Positions 1 to 8,940 are shown, counted from the stretch's first letter. The stretch is 32,000 bases of DNA from Coriobacteriia bacterium (GCA_009776725.1 WRNE01000021.1:1-32000); one strand, 5' to 3'. Notes: a model not told the origin generated them from the sequence alone. Program-made: numbers and translations.

Positions 1-1178
1 TCCTCGTCGAAGTAGTCGGCCGTCGACTCCCTCACCCAGCCGTCGACCAAGGCCTTCATGGCGGTGCCTATCTGGTCCGCAAGCTGCTGCCTGTCGGCAG
101 GCACCTCGGCTTGGCTTGCCTTGTAGGCTGCATATGCAGCTTCATTGAGCTCCCTTTTCTCCTTGTCCCACTGGTCGCGCTCTGCTTCGGTCAGGCCGAT
201 AATCCTGTCAATCTCCTCGTCGGTGTAAAACTCGGTGTCCGGCGCATAGCTTACAGGCCTTATCGGGTTGAAGAAGATGAAAGTCTTGTTCTCAAGAATA
301 TCGAATATGAGCTCCTTGGGGTAGAACAAGGGTCGAAGGTAGGCGTCCGCCTCGTCCATCTGGGCCTGGCTGTAGCCTAGGATGTCGCCCTCCAGCTGCA
401 GGTAGACAAGGTCATGGCCGTCGGCTGTCTGCATGGGCTTCTTCACCCCGAAAGGTGCGTTTTCGAGCACAGCGTTCATGCCGCCAAGCTTCTCGATGTG
501 CTTCTCCGAGATGACGTTCCCCCAATGCCAGCCGCGTATGTACTGGTCGGCATAACCTAGTATCCTGCCATGGTCGCGGCCCCTAAGGTTATACAGAGTC
601 TCAAGCTGGGTGGAGTGCGTGAATACCAGATTATCAGCGAACGCCTGGACGGCGTCCAGCTCGGCACAGGCCTCCAAGAAGAAGTCGAGCAGGCCCTGCT
701 TGTCGACTATCTTCTCATAGAGCTCTCTATTGACCCCGAAGAAGAAGATGTCGCAGGTGTCGATGCCATAGGGCTCCTCGCCGATGTAGAGGCGCACTGG
801 GTCGATGTCCCAATAGACATAGGCTGAAGGCCTTTTGTTGGCCAGCTCTGGTTTCCCGAATGTGTCGACTGGACAGTCGTAGTGCAGCTCGATAGTGTCC
901 ACATCGCACTTCTTTAGCCTCCTCTGGAGGTTCTTTAAGCCCTTCTCGTCGAAGTCGTAGTAGTAGCTGTTCTCCTTGCGTGAGTAGTACAAAAATCTCG
1001 ACTCGACCCCCAGCTCCAGCCCCAAGGCCTTGACAACGCCGGCAAAGCACTTGAAGGCCAGCTCGGGCTCGTATAGCATCCGCTTCTTGGTCACGATCTG
1101 GAAGACCACGCTGTCACGTCTGATCTTGCCTTTCCTTTTTTCCATATATGGTGTCTGCTCCACACTTCGTCCTTTCAT
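1..1178 (-). CDS. DUF3396-like (type VI immunity family) protein, partial
   Basis: An open frame reads leftward from ATG at 1178 off the window edge without a stop (392 codons visible), so the C-terminus is missing. No export signal or membrane segment is seen, so it is probably cytosolic. Around residues 213-233 it has the run IRGWHWGNVISEKHIEKLGG, followed by a segment ending in LRPLFYPKEL near 281-290. From memory this pattern (G-x-x-W, then a conserved L-GG) resembles DUF3396, whose members are called type VI immunity proteins. The start lies only 6 bases after the stop of the putative nuclease toxin, which suits translational coupling of toxin and immunity genes. The first ATG has no clear Shine-Dalgarno; a second ATG at 1145 has GTGGAG about 12 bases upstream and is an alternative start. 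The reading frame is certain; the family is a moderate guess. Confidence 0.55.
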   Translation of the reverse strand, partial: MKGRSVEQTPYMEKRKGKIRRDSVVFQIVTKKRMLYEPELAFKCFAGVVKALGLELGVESRFLYYSRKENSYYYDFDEKGLKNLQRRLKKCDVDTIELHYDCPVDTFGKPELANKRPSAYVYWDIDPVRLYIGEEPYGIDTCDIFFFGVNRELYEKIVDKQGLLDFFLEACAELDAVQAFADNLVFTHSTQLETLYNLRGRDHGRILGYADQYIRGWHWGNVISEKHIEKLGGMNAVLENAPFGVKKPMQTADGHDLVYLQLEGDILGYSQAQMDEADAYLRPLFYPKELIFDILENKTFIFFNPIRPVSYAPDTEFYTDEEIDRIIGLTEAERDQWDKEKRELNEAAYAAYKASQAEVPADRQQLADQIGTAMKALVDGWVRESTADYFDE

Positions 1179-1184
1179 AAAAGC

Positions 1185-2543
1185 TTAAGTTGTCGGCCCT
1201 TCAGACCCATCCGGCAGGATGTCAGGTATGTTGTCGAATAAAAACATTCCGATACAAGCAGCAGCGACAGCTATTCCAACAGGCGGGCAAACAACACAGA
1301 GAACTACAATGCCAACAACGACAATGCAAACAAACACAACCTCAGCCACTTTCTCCCAGTCGATTACGAAGCCGGGTGCACTGTCTTGACCGCTTGGTAC
1401 AGGGTCACGGCTGTCGCCTGGTACGATAGCTGGTGATGTAACTGAATCAGGGCTAGGCTCGTAAGCCTCGTTTTCTTGGGAGTTTACTTCAGGGTCTGTT
1501 CTCATATAATCGTATATGACCACGCCAGAAGGCACAGGTTCATCAGTGTCTTCCTCTATTCTCATAGCAGCACTATCCACTGTGATCACATAGTCACCCA
1601 ATTCGATGGTAAAAGGCTCGATGTCATGGCCGCCAGTGACTCCCAGCGGGAACTTTTCTTTGTTGTCTTTATGCTCTCCTGCTCCTTCGTAACGACTAAC
1701 TTGATCTTTACCATTTTCTTCTTGCCTTCTCGATTTTATCTCCCAGACCTCACCAGTAGAGAAGTTGTAGATGTCCATATAACCATTAGTACCCCCACCG
1801 GGCTTGACCCCTCCGTTTTTAATGGATACCTCGGTCTCGCCTCCGGTTTGCATGACAACCTGGTTCTTTACGTAGTCGTGTATAGCCTTATGCTCGAAGA
1901 TAACTATTCTGATCTGCTTCTCAAAGTAGCCCTGTAATATAGCCCTGATGCTATCATCAGAGGCAAAGCCAAGAGCGATTAGCAGCTCTTCCACATCCGG
2001 CAGCAAGGAATCCTCTAAGCCAAGCAGGGTGTCGATATCGTTGGGGTCGTCGAGCAGGATCACTTGGTCGCGGACTAATTGGTCGATCTCATACATCGCT
2101 GACCGTATACGTAACGCTTCTTCGAATGCAGGGTCGAACTCGCTTCCGTCAAACACAGCATCGTAGTCGATATCGACGACTTGCTCCAGCAAACCGCTGG
2201 GAAAGCCGCTTCTCCAGTCTATTGCTCCCAGTTTCTCACTAATCTGGGTCAGGCTTGCCATGAGGGGCGTATTGACAGCCTCAAGTAACTCGCTGTTGAC
2301 AGAGCCAGCATAACGTGTCAAACCGTCTCCCTGTAATGTAAGCAGGTCGATCCCTCTGCCCTGGTTGCTGTAATCGATGCCTGTGACCTCGGAGTACGAA
2401 TCAAGCTTTGCCTGAACCAGGTTAAGCGTGCTGTCCAAGCTGGCTAGTCTAGAGAGAAAGCTAGCCTCTTCGTTGCCGTAAAGTTTCTTGGCAGACTCTT
2501 TCTTATCATCCCAAGCCTGCTGCTTCGTGTTCATCCCAGGCAT
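1185..2543 (-). CDS. Putative polymorphic toxin/effector with PD-(D/E)XK nuclease-like core and C-terminal membrane segment
   Basis: 452 residues, ATG at 2543 with GGAGGTG five bases upstream. The N-terminal 200 residues look helical and carry no recognised domain. Around 253-285 the sequence runs GYMDIYNFSTGEVWEIKS and then Q-x-x-RY; the order D257...E268-x-K270 fits a restriction-endonuclease-fold core as seen in polymorphic toxins (Tox-REase type), so nucleic-acid cleavage is inferred. Residues 355-390 are Pro/Ser/Asp-rich, and 401-436 form a strongly hydrophobic stretch that could span a membrane once or twice, which is odd for the C-terminus of a toxin. It is the middle gene of a minus-strand operon, between a DcrB-like small protein and a DUF3396-like protein. 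Seen: frame, motif, hydrophobic tail. Inferred: toxin role. It could instead be a membrane-tethered defence nuclease. Confidence 0.6.
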   Translation of the reverse strand: MPGMNTKQQAWDDKKESAKKLYGNEEASFLSRLASLDSTLNLVQAKLDSYSEVTGIDYSNQGRGIDLLTLQGDGLTRYAGSVNSELLEAVNTPLMASLTQISEKLGAIDWRSGFPSGLLEQVVDIDYDAVFDGSEFDPAFEEALRIRSAMYEIDQLVRDQVILLDDPNDIDTLLGLEDSLLPDVEELLIALGFASDDSIRAILQGYFEKQIRIVIFEHKAIHDYVKNQVVMQTGGETEVSIKNGGVKPGGGTNGYMDIYNFSTGEVWEIKSRRQEENGKDQVSRYEGAGEHKDNKEKFPLGVTGGHDIEPFTIELGDYVITVDSAAMRIEEDTDEPVPSGVVIYDYMRTDPEVNSQENEAYEPSPDSVTSPAIVPGDSRDPVPSGQDSAPGFVIDWEKVAEVVFVCIVVVGIVVLCVVCPPVGIAVAAACIGMFLFDNIPDILPDGSEGPTT

Positions 2544-2600
2544 CAGAACACCTCCGCTTCATCTTCGAAAGGCTTGTCAGAGGGGGTAAGCTTTGCAGAG

Positions 2601-3155
2601 TTAATCCATTCCCCAGAAGGTGTTTCGCCACTTCCTGGCAACCTCGGTACGGCAATAGAAGTGACAATACAGGCTCTTGCCGCCTACCGATGTCTGGAAG
2701 AATGCGTTGAACAAGTCATCGCTTGCCACAGCATTGAAGAACTCTAGGTATTCCACGTTTTGCCCGTCGAGCTCAAAGATCCCGCTCTTGTAAATCCTGG
2801 TTTGTGGCCCTACTAGTTTGATGGATGACCTGATTTGCTCCAAGCTGTTACCGACCTCGTCTTTTGCGTAGTCGATCTTAGCGAAGTCAATCAATATAAA
2901 AACCGCTTTGTCTGGAGACACTAGCACAACCTCCGGAAGCATCGGGCTAGTTGTGCTTGCGGCAGCGTCGATAAAAGAATTGGGCATCATTATGCTGAAG
3001 AGGCTGTCATAGTACAGCCTACGTTCCAGCCTCAAGTCAAGGTGCTCGACATACCCTTCGCCTACTTGCTTGGTAGCTTCTGTAATAGACGGCAGCCTAA
3101 CCGCTGAGTCCTGCATCGCTTTTAAAGCCTCTGCCTCTTGTTTTAACATTCCCAA
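2601..3155 (-). CDS. Small DcrB/PsbP-like protein, possible effector adaptor or chaperone
   Basis: 184 residues with a short charged helix at the N-terminus, then an alternating-strand region starting near YYDSLFSIMMPNSF (about 48-61) and ending in FYCRTEVARKWRNTFWG close to the C-terminus. That layout recalls the DcrB/PsbP (former DUF1795) fold, whose EagR members chaperone membrane-inserting Rhs/PAAR effectors; the match is by eye and weak. No signal peptide is visible. TTG at 3155 or ATG at 3149 may be the start; both follow a strong AGGAGGGAGG at 5 and 11 bases. It heads the minus-strand operon, 57 bases before the putative nuclease, so it is probably co-transcribed with it. A role in handling the hydrophobic tail of its neighbour is inference. 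Confidence 0.5.
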   Translation of the reverse strand: MGMLKQEAEALKAMQDSAVRLPSITEATKQVGEGYVEHLDLRLERRLYYDSLFSIMMPNSFIDAAASTTSPMLPEVVLVSPDKAVFILIDFAKIDYAKDEVGNSLEQIRSSIKLVGPQTRIYKSGIFELDGQNVEYLEFFNAVASDDLFNAFFQTSVGGKSLYCHFYCRTEVARKWRNTFWGMD

Positions 3156-3921
3156 GAAGACCTCCCTCCTATATGGGATCTGTGATCAAGATACCACTAT
3201 ATATAGCTTGACGTGAATACTTGGAGGAGACCTTGTAAGTAATGCTCTCAGAAAAGCTTCTGTGCTAACGAAAATGTACTTGCTTATTACAAGCTGTTTA
3301 GCAGGTGTCGCTCATATATCGACCATCGAAAGGGGTGCAGTGATTTTCATTACCTGTCTTTGAAAGGCTGTATAAAGGGTACAGCTCGAACTTGGCACTC
3401 ATGCCCAACATCTTGCCTTTTTGAGCGGGCTGCCATAAGGTGGGTTGCTATATAATAGTATTATATTAAACTTAACATAGCACGTTTTTTAAGGCTAAGT
3501 GTTGCAGAATTGCGGTAGTCTGCAATTTTGGCGAGTAAAAATTTATGCTACTCAGACTAAGCAATTTTCTGACCTGGGCTTTTGTATTTTGCTATTTTAT
3601 AAGCGGCGAAAAAATCGCAGACAATCGTCAATCAGCAGCAAGCCTGGCGTAGCTGTCAATTCACATCCTTAAAACCAATCTATAACAATCAGTGCAGGTT
3701 AACAATGGATGCAAATAACAACAACAGCACATAAGCCCGCTTACACCCAGTATAGCAATATAGCAAGATTTCTCTATAAGCATAGGCCAACGGGTTTCTC
3801 CGCATAAAAAAACACATCATCGGTAGTTGTCATGCCTGCACAAGACTTTCTTGCGTTAGGATAGTGCAAAGAGCTTTAGGTCTGGTTGTTTTAGATTCAC
3901 GAGTATAGATTTGGGATTAAA
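3156..3921. other. Divergent intergenic region between the toxin-like operon and guaB
   Basis: No credible gene is seen in these 766 bases. The sequence is A+T-richer than the flanking genes. It holds palindromic element copy A (3495-3639), a flank at 3456-3469 (TAGTATTATATTAA) identical to the flank of copy B at 22652-22665, and one degenerate copy of the recurring TGTGGAGAA motif on the minus strand near 3793-3807 (TTCTCCGCATAA). Promoters for both flanking genes must lie here; a TATATA tract at 3199-3206 could serve the minus-strand operon but no convincing -35 was found. Confidence 0.6.
3495..3639 (-). repeat. Dispersed ~150-bp palindromic element, copy A
   Basis: The arms are imperfect inverted repeats (roughly 3511-3540 against 3601-3630; for example TCTGCAATTTT opposite TCTGCGATTTT on the other strand). 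The centre at 3562-3584 is the reverse complement of 22752-22774 in copy B with 21 of 23 matches, and 3532-3551 matches 22785-22804. The left arm looks like the arms of copy B, and the right arm (with GATTGACGATTGTCTGCGATTTTTT on the minus strand at about 3609-3633) looks like copy C, so this copy appears chimeric. It contains no gene. Confidence 0.75.
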
Positions 3922-5493
3922 ATGGCTTTCTTTTACGACGAAGCGTCGCGCACTTTCAACGAATATTTGCTGGTTCCGGGGTACTCGTCCGCGAAATGCG
4001 TTCCTGCCGCCGTTGACTTGGTGGCGCCTTTAGTGCGCTACCGGCCTAGTGTCGACGAGGCTAGTCTGACATTGAACATACCGATGGTGTCTGCCATTAT
4101 GCAGTCGGTCTCAGACGATGTGATGGCGATAGCGCTTGCCAGAGAGGGAGGCTTGTCGTTTGTTTACGCGTCGCAGTCTATAGAGGACGAAGCGGCGATG
4201 ATCGCCCGCGTCAAGGACTACAAAGCGGGGTTCGTAGTCAGCGACTCGAACGTCTCGCCTGACCACACCCTTGAGTATGTCTTAGAGCTGAAGGAGCGTT
4301 CGGGGCATTCGACCATGCCGGTCACCCACGACGGCAGCTCGCATGGGAAGCTGCTGGGGATCGTTACCAGCCGCGACTACCGTCCGTCGCGTACGCCGCT
4401 CAGTACCAAGGTGCGGGACATCATGACCCCGCGGTCAAAGCTCGTCGTCGCTGCTGCCAACACCTCGCTGACTGAGGCCAACGATATCATTTGGGACAAC
4501 AAGATCAACGCCCTGCCGATCGTCAATGCTGAAGACCACCTCATGTACCTGGTCTTTCGCAAGGACTACGACTCCCACAAGCTAAACCCTTTGGAAAACC
4601 TAGACGACCTCAAGCGCTACCGCGTGGGGGCTGGGATCAACACCCACGACTATGAGGAGCGGGTCGAGCCCCTGATCGAGGCCGGTGCCGACATCCTTTG
4701 CATCGACTCCTCGGAAGGCTTTAGCGAATGGATGCTAAAGACGATCAGGTGGATAAAAGACAAGTACGGCGACGACGTCAAGGTCGGGGCTGGCAACGTG
4801 GTCGACCGGGACGGCTTTCGCTTCCTGGCAGATGCTGGCGCAGATTTTGTGAAGGTCGGCATTGGGGGCGGGTCGATCTGTATCACCCGCGAGCAGAAGG
4901 GCATAGGCCGTGGCCAGGCGACCAGCGTAATCGAGGTAGCTGAAGAGCGCAACCGGTACTTGGCTGAAACTGGCATCTATGTGCCCGTGTGCTCGGACGG
5001 CGGAATCGTCTACGACCACCATATGACCCTTGCCCTTGCTATGGGAGCCGACTTTGTGATGCTTGGCCGCTACTTCGCCCGTTTTGACGAGAGCCCCACC
5101 AACAAAGTCAACATCAACGGCAGCTTCATGAAGGAATACTGGGGAGAAGGAACTGCCCGTGCCCGCAACTGGCAGCGCTATTCATCGGGGGGGAACGTTA
5201 GCAGCGCTACCAGCAACGCCACACCAACCGCTTCTACAGCACCAACAGCCCTTGCGTTTGAAGAGGGCGTCGACTCCTATGTCCCATACGCTGGCGCATT
5301 AAAAGACAATGTTGCGCTGACTTTAGCGAAAATCCGCTCCACAATGTGCAACTGCGGAGCCTTGACAATAGCTGAGTTCCAGGAAAAGGCACGAATCACC
5401 CTCGTCTCTTCGACTTCCATCGTCGAAGGTGGGGCGCACGACGTCATGCTTAAAGACCAAGCCACCACAATTGCCACAAGCTACTTGTTGTGA
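3922..5493 (+). CDS. guaB: IMP dehydrogenase
   Basis: 523 residues. IMPDH oxidises IMP to XMP with NAD+, the committed step to guanine nucleotides, in the cytosol. The TIM barrel is split by two CBS domains at roughly 105-215 (for example [10 protein letters not shown] and [22 protein letters not shown]). The catalytic loop [11 protein letters not shown] puts the nucleophile at Cys320, and the flap dyad Arg419-Tyr420 is present in NWQRY. Directly after that dyad sits a Ser/Thr/Ala-rich insert (about 421-446) before [13 protein letters not shown], where related enzymes as I recall them have only a short loop. All visible catalytic residues are intact, so an active enzyme is expected. ATG at 3922 has only a weak upstream purine tract (TGGGAT). 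It is monocistronic by spacing, 186 bases ahead of leuS. Confidence 0.95.
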   Translation: MAFFYDEASRTFNEYLLVPGYSSAKCVPAAVDLVAPLVRYRPSVDEASLTLNIPMVSAIMQSVSDDVMAIALAREGGLSFVYASQSIEDEAAMIARVKDYKAGFVVSDSNVSPDHTLEYVLELKERSGHSTMPVTHDGSSHGKLLGIVTSRDYRPSRTPLSTKVRDIMTPRSKLVVAAANTSLTEANDIIWDNKINALPIVNAEDHLMYLVFRKDYDSHKLNPLENLDDLKRYRVGAGINTHDYEERVEPLIEAGADILCIDSSEGFSEWMLKTIRWIKDKYGDDVKVGAGNVVDRDGFRFLADAGADFVKVGIGGGSICITREQKGIGRGQATSVIEVAEERNRYLAETGIYVPVCSDGGIVYDHHMTLALAMGADFVMLGRYFARFDESPTNKVNINGSFMKEYWGEGTARARNWQRYSSGGNVSSATSNATPTASTAPTALAFEEGVDSYVPYAGALKDNVALTLAKIRSTMCNCGALTIAEFQEKARITLVSSTSIVEGGAHDVMLKDQATTIATSYLL

Positions 5494-5601
5494 TGCGGGT
5501 CAGACCCCAAACCGGCTAAGCCTAACTTAAAGCAAACCATGGTGACGCCCGATCTTGTTAGACTGAAGCCCTATTGTCTGGCCCGATACCCTCGCTTTAC
5601 G

Positions 5602-5624
5602 CTGCTTGATAAAGCAGTGTTTTG
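5602..5624 (+). terminator. Weak candidate terminator between guaB and leuS
   Basis: CTGCTT (5602-5607), loop GATA, AAGCAG (5612-5617), followed by TGTTTT. The perfect six-base stem and short T-run fit an intrinsic terminator, but the stem is short. Just downstream the 12-mer TTGTTTTTTAAG occurs twice in tandem (about 5634-5662), before the leuS ribosome binding site. Confidence 0.35.
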
Positions 5625-5679
5625 CCGATGCATTGTTTTTTAAGCAGATGCTTGTTTTTTAAGTCGATAAGGAGTGAAA

Positions 5680-8256
5680 ATGCAAAGTTTAAGGACTTAT
5701 GTACCTCAAGAAATAGAGCCTCGCTGGCAGAATTGGTGGCGCGAGCACCATACACACCAGCTTGAAGGCGCCGCGGCGGACCGTCCGCATTATTACGTGC
5801 TTGAAATGTTCCCCTATCCTTCGGGCGACATTCATATGGGGCATGTTCGCAACTATACTATCGGTGATGCTATCAGCCGCTTTAAAAGCATGCAGGGCTA
5901 TGCCGTCCTGCACCCGATGGGGTGGGACGCCTTCGGCCTGCCAGCAGAGAATGCCGCTATCAAGAACAACACCTCGCCAGCGGTCTTTACTTACAACAAC
6001 ATAGCCGAGCAAAGGGCTTCCTTCGAACAGCTTGGCTTCTCCTATGACTGGAGCCGTACCTTAACGACCTCCGACGTCGAGTACTACCATTGGGGCCAGT
6101 GGATATTTCTGAAGTTCTGGGAGATGGGCCTAGTCGAGCGTAAGAGCTCGGCGGTCAACTGGTGCCCGGACTGCGCTACTGTACTCGCTAACGAGCAAGT
6201 TATCGATGGAACGTGTTGGCGCTGTAAGTCCCTTGTCGAGAAGAAAGAGCTCGAGCAATGGTTCTTCAAGATCACCAACTATGCCCAAGAGCTGCTTGAC
6301 GACCTGTCCCTGCTCGACGAATGGCCGGAACGCGTCCGCCAAATGCAAGAGAACTGGATCGGCCGCTCCACTGGCGCCGATGTGGTTTTTACACTTCTGG
6401 ATAAGACCGGCGGTCTTTCGACCACAGACATCACTGTCTTCACAACTCGCCCTGACACGCTTTACGGGGTAAGCTTTTTTCTCCTTGCGCCCGAGCATCC
6501 GCTGGTCAAAGAGCTTGTCGCAGGTACCGAGTACCAGGCAGCAGTGGAACAGGTAGTTGCTGCTGCTGAAGCAGCAGACGCTGTGGAACGCTCCAAGGAG
6601 GACCGTGAGAAGCATGGGGCCTTTACAGGGCGGTATGTAAGAAACCCGATCAATGGCGAAGCTGTGCCGATCTGGGTCGCAGACTATGTGCTGATGGACT
6701 ACGGGACCGGTGCTGTCATGGCCGTCCCCTCAGGCGACCAGCGCGACTATGAGTTCGCCCGTCAGTATGGGCTGCCGATCCCACCAGTGGTGGTCCCTAC
6801 CGACGATCCGCTCTACGCCGAGCTGGGCTCCAAGCCAGACCGCGTAGTAGACGATGTCCCCTGGGCAGAGGCCTACACCGGCGAGGGAGTGATGGTCCAG
6901 TCTGGCCCCCACACAGGGCTTGCAGGCGGAAAAGACTCTACCGGCGCCCAGGCTGTGATCGAGGCCCTTGCGGCAAGCAACAAAGGCAAGGCCTCCATCA
7001 ACTTCCGACTGCGGGACTGGCTGATATCACGCCAACGTTACTGGGGCAACCCCATCCCGGTCATCTACTGTGACAAGTGTGGGATCGTGCCGGTCCCCTA
7101 TGACCAGCTGCCCGTCCTTCTCCCCATGGACCTTGACCTGATCGAAGGCGACGCCCTAACCGACCGCATGGACTTCATCGAGGTGGATTGCCCCAGCTGT
7201 GGCGGCCCAGCGCGGCGCGAGACCGATACGATGGACACGTTTACTTGCTCTAGCTGGTATTACCTCCGCTATACCGACGTGCATAACACCGAGCTTCCCT
7301 TCGACCGCAGCATCGTGGACAGCTGGCTGCCTGTCGACCAGTATGTCGGAGGCATCGAGCATGCCATCCTGCACCTCCTCTACTCGCGGTTTTTTACAAA
7401 AGCCCTGCGTGACGCCGGCATGCTCGGATTCGACGAGCCGTTTCAACGGCTGCTTGCCCAAGGCATGGTCAAGCTTGACGGCGAGACCATGAGCAAGTCG
7501 CGCGGCAACGTCGTCGCTCCCGAAGAGATGGTCGTCAAGTACGGGGCCGATGCCCTGCGACTCTACATCCTCTTCATGGCGCCGCCCGACAAGGACCTCG
7601 AGTGGTCGCAAGACGGCCTCGAAGGCATCTACCGCAACTGTGCCCGTTTTTGGCGGATCGTCTTCGACCTGGTGGGAAAAGCGGGGGAGGACACGTACTA
7701 CAACCCGGACCCTTCCTCGAATGTGGAGAAGCGCGCAGACCTTGCTTCTGCTCTTTGGCGCGAGCGCCATCGTGTGGCAGCCAAGGTCGAGCATGACTTC
7801 AACCGCTTCAACTTCAATACGGCAATAGCCGCACTGATGGAGCTGGCCAATGCCGCTACAGCCTATCTGCATGAATACGACGCTGACAGCCGGCTTGCAA
7901 ACGCAGAGGCTGCAGCCCAGTGCCGTGAGCTGGCAGAGACGATAACCCTGTTATTAGCCCCGATGGCCCCGCATATGGCTGAAGAGCTCTGGCAGGCAGT
8001 CTTAGAGAACCCAGGGTCGGTGCATGCCCAAGCCTGGCCGGTCTATGATGCCCAGCTCGCCCGTCCGGAGGAGATCGAGTACGCAGTCCAAGTCAATGGC
8101 CGGCTTAGGGCCCGCGTGCTCTTGGCAGTCGACGCCGACGAAGACGAGATCCGAGAGGCAGCGCTTGCTTCTGTAGAAGGCTTTTTAGCTGACAAGGACA
8201 TCCAACAGGTTGTTGTTGTGCCTGGCAGGCTGGTCAATGTGGTGATCAAAGCCTGA
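5680..8256 (+). CDS. leuS: Leucyl-tRNA synthetase
   Basis: 858 residues from ATG at 5680, chosen over the in-frame GTG at 5674 because AAGGAG (5669-5674) lies five bases before the ATG and overlaps the GTG. It charges tRNA-Leu in the cytosol. Class I signatures are HMGH (about 52-55) and TMSKS (about 603-607). A Cys-rich zinc knuckle (CPDC...CWRC) follows, and the CP1 editing domain shows TTRPDTLYG and GTGAVMAVP. In the editing site the usual HDxRD reads GDQRD: both aspartates are kept but the histidine is replaced by glycine. The length and domain order are those of bacterial LeuRS. One copy of the recurring TGTGGAGAA word (7722-7730) lies in frame, encoding Val-Glu-Lys. Confidence 0.97.
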   Translation: MQSLRTYVPQEIEPRWQNWWREHHTHQLEGAAADRPHYYVLEMFPYPSGDIHMGHVRNYTIGDAISRFKSMQGYAVLHPMGWDAFGLPAENAAIKNNTSPAVFTYNNIAEQRASFEQLGFSYDWSRTLTTSDVEYYHWGQWIFLKFWEMGLVERKSSAVNWCPDCATVLANEQVIDGTCWRCKSLVEKKELEQWFFKITNYAQELLDDLSLLDEWPERVRQMQENWIGRSTGADVVFTLLDKTGGLSTTDITVFTTRPDTLYGVSFFLLAPEHPLVKELVAGTEYQAAVEQVVAAAEAADAVERSKEDREKHGAFTGRYVRNPINGEAVPIWVADYVLMDYGTGAVMAVPSGDQRDYEFARQYGLPIPPVVVPTDDPLYAELGSKPDRVVDDVPWAEAYTGEGVMVQSGPHTGLAGGKDSTGAQAVIEALAASNKGKASINFRLRDWLISRQRYWGNPIPVIYCDKCGIVPVPYDQLPVLLPMDLDLIEGDALTDRMDFIEVDCPSCGGPARRETDTMDTFTCSSWYYLRYTDVHNTELPFDRSIVDSWLPVDQYVGGIEHAILHLLYSRFFTKALRDAGMLGFDEPFQRLLAQGMVKLDGETMSKSRGNVVAPEEMVVKYGADALRLYILFMAPPDKDLEWSQDGLEGIYRNCARFWRIVFDLVGKAGEDTYYNPDPSSNVEKRADLASALWRERHRVAAKVEHDFNRFNFNTAIAALMELANAATAYLHEYDADSRLANAEAAAQCRELAETITLLLAPMAPHMAEELWQAVLENPGSVHAQAWPVYDAQLARPEEIEYAVQVNGRLRARVLLAVDADEDEIREAALASVEGFLADKDIQQVVVVPGRLVNVVIKA

Positions 8257-8283
8257 CCTGAGTGATAGCGCACTCATTGAGAG

Positions 8284-8323
8284 GGCCTGCTTGGTAAAGT
8301 TAGGGATTGCCAAGCGGGCCTCT
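8284..8323 (+). terminator. Candidate terminator after leuS
   Basis: GGCCTGCTTGG (8284-8294) pairs with CCAAGCGGGCC (8310-8320) with one G-U, giving an 11-bp stem, but no clear T-run follows. A smaller TGAGTG/CACTCA hairpin (8259-8276) lies immediately after the leuS stop. Confidence 0.4.
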
Positions 8324-8438
8324 TGCCAATTAGGCCAGGCTGCCTTTCAGTCAGTCAACCGCGAAGGTGCGCTTTTGGCTCAAGTTGACTGTCGAATCTG
8401 GCGAGTTTTACGATGATAAGCACCTATGTGAGCTTTAT

Positions 8439-8591
8439 CTGCTAGGGATTGACGATTAGTCGCGATTTTTTGGGGCTTGTTTTTTATACAAAGACGATGA
8501 CCCTGTAAAGCCGCTGGTTAAAAATTCGTCTATTAAAAGTAGCATATAAAACACAACTCTGAAATCGCGACAAATCGCAAATTACTAGCAG
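8439..8591 (+). repeat. Dispersed ~150-bp palindromic element, copy C
   Basis: It begins CTGCTAGG and ends CTAGCAG, with arms of about 30 bases (for example GATTAGTCGCGATTT at 8452-8466 against AAATCGCGACAAATC at 8562-8576). The centre (AGCCGCTGGTTAAAAATTC, then GTAGCATA) matches the centre of copy B in the same direction and of copy A in reverse. It contains no gene. Confidence 0.7.
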
Positions 8592-8720
8592 ATCTCTCTT
8601 CGCAAAAACAGCCAGCCTTGAGTTTTTTTGCTTTCCCAGCGCAAGCATTCGAAATACATGCATAAAACAAACAAATATTTGTATAAACTTAGAGCCTTGC
8701 CAGAACCACGCTTGCTTTAC

Positions 8721-8752
8721 TATGTGGATAAACCCACGCTTTTCTCCACATA
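8721..8752. repeat. Inverted pair of DnaA-box-like words
   Basis: TATGTGGATAAA (8721-8732) faces TTTTCTCCACATA (8740-8752). The left member contains TGTGGATAA, a perfect DnaA-box consensus on the minus strand; the right member is the TGTGGAGAA variant that recurs through the window. It could form a hairpin. Whether it acts as DnaA site, terminator or uptake signal is unknown. Confidence 0.6.
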
Positions 8753-8827
8753 AGAAAGTCCGGCTGTTTTAGGTTTCATCCTCCATAGCAACTTGGTAAT
8801 TAAAAATCAAATGTAAACAGAAAGCGA

Positions 8828-8940
8828 AATGTATGTGTTTTATAAGTCTGCTTTGAAGATATTGGGCATTCTCGTCAACATGAAGCATTTTCAACGCAAA
8901 ACCAACAAGGTTGTGCTAATTTTGCAATAAGCTAACAGGA
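8828..8940 (+). promoter_or_regulatory. Upstream region shared with the second GPH transporter, copy 1
   Basis: This stretch aligns by eye with 12637-12745: both run through ATGTA-GTGTTTT, ATTGGGCA, CGTCAA or TGTCAA, TTTTCAAC, CCAACAAG and TTGCAA in the same order and spacing. Such conservation outside the coding region suggests the promoter and operator were duplicated with the gene. No -35/-10 pair stands out. Confidence 0.5.

Noticed and set aside
1476..1937. Plus-strand open frame of 153 codons opposite the putative nuclease toxin
   Set aside because: Shadow of the minus-strand gene: no ribosome binding site, composition follows the complement, and the minus frame has recognisable motifs.
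3156..3921. CRISPR array or tRNA gene in the A+T-rich gap
   Set aside because: No regularly spaced direct repeats and no cloverleaf with a T-loop GTTCRANNC found on either strand.
7156..7872. Minus-strand open frame of 238 codons inside leuS
   Set aside because: Antisense shadow of a clearly conserved synthetase; no start signal.
8721..8752. Chromosome origin of replication, suggested by a perfect DnaA box
   Set aside because: Only one exact box with one near-match, no dnaA/dnaN or AT-rich unwinding repeat cluster nearby; better explained by the window-wide motif.
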